33,808 nucleotides of DNA from Alphaproteobacteria bacterium (GTDB lineage Bacteria; Pseudomonadota; Alphaproteobacteria; Micavibrionales; Micavibrionaceae), in the NCBI GenBank assembly GCA_030432775.1, contig JAUILO010000002.1:1-33808 (forward strand), given 5' to 3'. Made by a program: the position numbers and the translations under genes. The stretch's first letter is position 1; each line of letters begins with the position of its first letter. Positions 30,423 through 33,808 of this stretch are shown here, in pieces. The notes beneath the pieces are model-generated. The model saw only the letters and a program-made list of their open reading frames with translations. It was not told where the DNA came from and made no database searches.

Positions 30423-33182
30423 ATGATTTTGAACCTAGCGACTAAAATTTTCGGCTCCAGCAATGAACGTGTTTTGAAACGCATTGGCAAGCATATTGAT
30501 CCGATCAATGCGCTAGAAACACAATACGAAAAGATGAGCGATTCAGATCTTCAGAATCAAACCAATTTGTTCCGCCAGCGAGTTGCAAATGGCGAGTCTC
30601 TGGATGATATTATGCATGAAGCCTTTGCCGTAGTACGCGAAGCGGCAAAAAGAACCATTGGTCTTCGTCATTACGATGTGCAGCTTATAGGCGGTATCGC
30701 CCTGCATCAGGGCAAAATCGCTGAAATGCGTACCGGTGAAGGTAAAACCCTTATGGCTACGCTACCGATTTACCTGAACGGTTTGAACGGTAAAGGCGCA
30801 CATGTTGTCACGGTGAATGATTATCTTGCCAGTCGTGATGCGCAATGGATGGGCGAAGTCTATTCCTTCCTTGGCTTAACATCAGGCTGTATTTTAAATG
30901 ACCTTGATGATTCCGAACGTAAAAAAGCCTATGCGTGTGATGTAACTTACGGAACAAATAACGAATTTGGCTTTGATTACCTGCGCGACAACATGAAATA
31001 TGATCTGGACCAAATGGTTCAGCGCGAATTTAACTTTGCCATCGTCGATGAGGTGGATTCGATTCTTGTTGATGAAGCGCGTACCCCGCTTATTATTTCC
31101 GGCCCGTCCGAAACATCTTCGGAGATGTATATCGAGGTTGATAAAATCATCCCGCTTCTTGTTGATAGCGATTTTGAAATGGACGAAAAAGCCAAAACAG
31201 TTAATCTTACCGATAACGGTACAGAACATGCTGAAAATCTTTTAAAAGAACATAAAATTCTGAGCGAAGGCAATCTGTATGATGCCAATAATGTCGGTCT
31301 TGTTCACCATGTAAACCAGGCATTACGCGCGCATAAATTATTTCACAAAGATAAAGATTATATCGTAAAAGACGACAAGGTTATTATCATTGACGAATTT
31401 ACCGGCCGTATGATGGAAGGCCGCCGTTTTTCCGAAGGTTTGCATCAAGCCTTGGAAGCCAGAGAAAAAGTACAAATTCAAAACGAAAACCAGACACTGG
31501 CTTCTATCACATTCCAGAATTACTTCAGGCTTTACCCGAAACTATCCGGCATGACCGGCACAGCCATGACCGAAGCCGAAGAATTCGCCGAGATTTACGG
31601 TCTGGATTGTGTTGAAATCCCGACAAACGAACCAATCAGCCGTGTTGATTACGAAGACAAAATTTACAAAAACTTTGCCGAAAAAGAACAGGCCATTGTT
31701 GATTTGATCAAGGAATGTAAAGAACGCAGCCAGCCTGTTCTGGTTGGTACGACATCAATTGAAAAATCAGAGATGTTGTCATCCTCACTCAAGAAAGCCA
31801 AAATAAAACATAATGTGTTGAACGCCCGCTATCACGAACAAGAAGCTCATATCGTAGCGCAAGCCGGTCGATCTGGTGCGGTTACAATTGCGACCAACAT
31901 GGCTGGCCGTGGTACGGATATCCAGCTGGGTGGTAACCTTGAAATGCGCATCGAGGCCGAAATCCCCGAGGATATGGACGAAACAAAACGCAAAAGAGCA
32001 ATCGACAAAATCAAAGCCGAAATCGCGCAGGACAAAGAAACCGTTCTTGAATCTGGCGGCCTTTACATTATTGGTACAGAGCGTCATGAATCACGCCGTA
32101 TTGATAACCAGCTTCGGGGCCGTGCCGGTCGCCAGGGTGATCCGGGCGCGTCTGCGTTCTTCTTGTCTCTGGAAGATGACCTGATGCGTATTTTCGGTTC
32201 GGACAAAATGGAAGCCTTGCTGGCCCATAAACATATCGGCCTCAAGGAAGGCGAAGCCCTGACCCATCCATGGATTAGTAAAGCCTTGGAAAGAGCGCAA
32301 GCCAAAGTCGAGGCCATGAACTTTGACATTCGTAAGAACTTGCTAAAATTTGATGATGTCATGAACGACCAGCGTAAGGTTATTTACGAACAGCGCCGTG
32401 ACATAATGGATGCGAATGATGTCAGTGAACTTGTTGCCGATATGCGTCATCAAGTGATCGAAGATATCGTCGCGCGCAGTATTCCACCAAGGACTTATGC
32501 AGATAACTGGGACGTTGAAACACTTCACGGCGAGATTGTCCGTTTGTTGCATATGGATCTTCCCGTACAAAAATGGGCGCAGGAAGAAGGTATAGCGGAT
32601 CAAGAAATTTTAGACCGTGTGATTGATGCATCAGACCGCAAAATGGCCGAGAAGAAGGTCAGCACTGGCCCCGAGCTATATAAACGTCTGGAACGCTCGC
32701 TTGTACTACAAAAGCTAGACCAGCACTGGAAAGAACATCTGCTTAACCTTGACCATTTACGTCAGGGGATCAGCTTACGTGCGTTCGGCCAGCGTGATCC
32801 GCTCAACGAATATAAAACAGAGGCCTTTTCGATGTTTGCTGTCATGCTTGATCTATTGCGTGAAAGCATCACACAGACACTCAGCATCGTTGAGTTTAAT
32901 ATTGACGAAGAAAGCCAGCAAATGTTCTTCCGCCGCTCACAAATTACAGAGGAAGTGGAAGAAACACGTCAGGATCCGGCAGCTGTTAACCCTGCTATTA
33001 TGGGGCTTGGCTCTATGACACAAGACAGCGTCAATGAAGGCGATGACAATGTGCAGCCATTTCCGCAGAAACGAGAATTCAACCAGAACGACCAGACAAC
33101 TTGGGGTAAAATCCCGAGAAATGCGGCATGCCCATGTGGCAGTGGCCGTAAATTCAAACATTGCCACGGTCAGGCACGGTAA
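30423..33182 (+). CDS. secA: Preprotein translocase ATPase SecA
   Basis: SecA drives preproteins through the SecYEG channel by ATP hydrolysis. The 919-residue length is normal for Gram-negative SecA. Domains in order: first nucleotide-binding fold with Walker A 'MRTGEGKT' (102-109) and Walker B region 'IVDEVDSILVDEARTPLIISG' (from about 206, DEVD then DEAR), preprotein cross-linking domain (about 225-370), and second nucleotide-binding fold with 'TNMAGRGTDIQLGG' and 'QLRGRAGRQGDPG'. Helical scaffold and wing domains follow, then a linker and a C-terminal zinc motif CPCGSGRKFKHCHG (Cys903, Cys905, Cys914, His915) that binds SecB and lipid. The ribosome site is weak (GAGA). It is divergent from the parvulin gene. 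Confidence 0.98.
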   Translation: MILNLATKIFGSSNERVLKRIGKHIDPINALETQYEKMSDSDLQNQTNLFRQRVANGESLDDIMHEAFAVVREAAKRTIGLRHYDVQLIGGIALHQGKIAEMRTGEGKTLMATLPIYLNGLNGKGAHVVTVNDYLASRDAQWMGEVYSFLGLTSGCILNDLDDSERKKAYACDVTYGTNNEFGFDYLRDNMKYDLDQMVQREFNFAIVDEVDSILVDEARTPLIISGPSETSSEMYIEVDKIIPLLVDSDFEMDEKAKTVNLTDNGTEHAENLLKEHKILSEGNLYDANNVGLVHHVNQALRAHKLFHKDKDYIVKDDKVIIIDEFTGRMMEGRRFSEGLHQALEAREKVQIQNENQTLASITFQNYFRLYPKLSGMTGTAMTEAEEFAEIYGLDCVEIPTNEPISRVDYEDKIYKNFAEKEQAIVDLIKECKERSQPVLVGTTSIEKSEMLSSSLKKAKIKHNVLNARYHEQEAHIVAQAGRSGAVTIATNMAGRGTDIQLGGNLEMRIEAEIPEDMDETKRKRAIDKIKAEIAQDKETVLESGGLYIIGTERHESRRIDNQLRGRAGRQGDPGASAFFLSLEDDLMRIFGSDKMEALLAHKHIGLKEGEALTHPWISKALERAQAKVEAMNFDIRKNLLKFDDVMNDQRKVIYEQRRDIMDANDVSELVADMRHQVIEDIVARSIPPRTYADNWDVETLHGEIVRLLHMDLPVQKWAQEEGIADQEILDRVIDASDRKMAEKKVSTGPELYKRLERSLVLQKLDQHWKEHLLNLDHLRQGISLRAFGQRDPLNEYKTEAFSMFAVMLDLLRESITQTLSIVEFNIDEESQQMFFRRSQITEEVEETRQDPAAVNPAIMGLGSMTQDSVNEGDDNVQPFPQKREFNQNDQTTWGKIPRNAACPCGSGRKFKHCHGQAR

Positions 33183-33199
33183 AACAAACCATACCACGA

Positions 33200-33238
33200 T
33201 GAGACCTATACCTGCGTTAAAGCGCAACCGGTCTCATT
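33200..33238 (+). terminator. Hairpin after secA, probable terminator
   Basis: ATGAGACC (33200-33207) pairs with GGTCTCAT (33231-33238), with an inner TGCG/CGCA stem (33214-33217, 33224-33227). The hairpin starts 18 bp after the secA stop. The following T-stretch is short and interrupted, so termination may be partial. Confidence 0.55.
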
Positions 33239-33268
33239 TATCTTAGGATTAATCAGGAGTGTCTATAT

Positions 33269-33808
33269 ATGACTTACGCATCAGAAGCCCGGCGCGAAGG
33301 ATATTACATCTCCCAGAACTCTCTTGGTTTTCACCGTATTGCCTATAGCGATTGGGGGCCTAGCGATGGCCCGATCACAATTTGTGTTCATGGTTTAACC
33401 TGTAATGGACGCGATATGGACTGGCTGGCACATGCGCTGGCGCAATCCGGACAACGCGTTATTGCCGTTGATCTGGCCGGTCGTGGACGCAGCGATTTTC
33501 TTGGCAATTCTACAGATTATAATTTCGCGCAATATCTGCATGATCTAACCGCGCTTTTTGGTCATCTGCAAATTACCGAAGAACAGAGTATAAGCTGGGT
33601 TGGCACATCTCTTGGCGGTTTGCTGGGTATGTATATGGCCGGCCTGCCCGGATCACCGATAAAGAAAATTGTTATCAATGACGTTGGCCCCGAATTGCCG
33701 CCGGAATCACTCAAGGATATTGGCGATTACGTATCACGTGAAATTAGCTTCAAAACTATACAGGATCTTGAAAAAGCCCTGCGTTTTTGGCGTCAGGATA
33801 GCTGGGGA
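33269..33808 (+). CDS. Alpha/beta hydrolase (3' end beyond the window)
   Basis: An open frame of 180 codons runs from the ATG at 33269-33271 to the window edge without a stop. An AGGAG ribosome site (33255-33259) lies nine bases before it. The product shows the alpha/beta hydrolase pattern: 'ICVHGLTCNGRDMDWLAHAL' with the oxyanion HG (about 41-42), 'VIAVDLAGRGRSD' (about 64-76), and the nucleophile elbow GTSLGG with the probable catalytic Ser (about 113). The acid and histidine of the triad would lie in the missing part. Substrate cannot be guessed. It follows secA after a hairpin, so probably has its own promoter or partial read-through. Confidence 0.88.
   Translation, partial: MTYASEARREGYYISQNSLGFHRIAYSDWGPSDGPITICVHGLTCNGRDMDWLAHALAQSGQRVIAVDLAGRGRSDFLGNSTDYNFAQYLHDLTALFGHLQITEEQSISWVGTSLGGLLGMYMAGLPGSPIKKIVINDVGPELPPESLKDIGDYVSREISFKTIQDLEKALRFWRQDSWG

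Noticed and set aside
1..33808. Mobile elements, phage genes, CRISPR arrays, tRNA or rRNA genes
   Set aside because: Checked by eye on both strands; no transposase, integrase, regularly spaced repeats or cloverleaf-like sequence was seen.

Overview
The window looks like a chromosomal core region of a moderately AT-rich, free-living alphaproteobacterium. This rests on recognised families that are typical of that class: the order lysC / RodZ-like / prfA / prmC / DUF4167 / clpB, a TIGR02302 (DUF4175) protein beside lysA, an MJ0042 zinc-ribbon membrane protein divergent from an ftsEX operon, DUF2125 opposite a cyclohexadienyl/prephenate dehydrogenase, and a parvulin-type foldase divergent from secA. 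The low G+C together with intact lysine and aromatic pathway genes fits a deep-branching lineage such as Micavibrio- or Rhodospirillales-like bacteria, but that placement is inference. I see no tRNA, rRNA, CRISPR array, integrase, transposase or phage gene.

Layout. 1-2.5 kb: a DUF167 protein, a doubtful small ORF, an M17 leucyl aminopeptidase and a small unknown gene. 2.5-11.8 kb (minus strand): a long colinear block running lysC -> RodZ-like protein -> prfA -> prmC -> DUF4167 -> clpB -> MurC-like ligase. It has an internal regulatory-looking stretch and terminators around DUF4167. 12.0-13.0 kb (plus): ubiG translationally coupled to a HIG1-type membrane protein. 13.0-15.0 kb (minus): a pentapeptide-repeat protein whose promoter carries a perfect 16-bp palindrome, and a TlpA-like thioredoxin. 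15.1-19.5 kb (plus): a small LptM-like lipoprotein, lysA and the 925-residue TIGR02302 protein. 19.6-20.7 kb (minus): an MJ0042 zinc-ribbon protein with a regular His-rich tail. 20.8-25.6 kb (plus): a tight operon of an exported helical-repeat protein, ftsE, ftsX, a DUF218 (YdcF-like) protein, a PlsC-type acyltransferase and DUF2125. 25.5-30.0 kb (minus): prephenate dehydrogenase, chorismate mutase with a degenerate dehydratase-like domain, a methyltransferase, mutT and the parvulin protein. 30.4 kb to the end (plus): secA and a truncated alpha/beta hydrolase.

How the genes fit together. Envelope construction and division (Mur ligase, RodZ-like, FtsEX, TIGR02302, PlsC, LptM-like, SecA, parvulin) is interleaved with amino-acid synthesis (LysC, LysA, chorismate mutase, TyrC), translation termination (RF1 and its methyltransferase PrmC), and quinone/respiration (UbiG, HIG1). 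The window is mostly ordinary housekeeping. The points most worth a second look are the exported helical-repeat protein coupled to ftsE, the period-5 histidine tail, the palindrome at the pentapeptide-gene promoter, the hairpin and direct repeats upstream of DUF4167, an internal ribosome-binding site in lysC, and a 101-bp convergent overlap of DUF2125 with the dehydrogenase gene.
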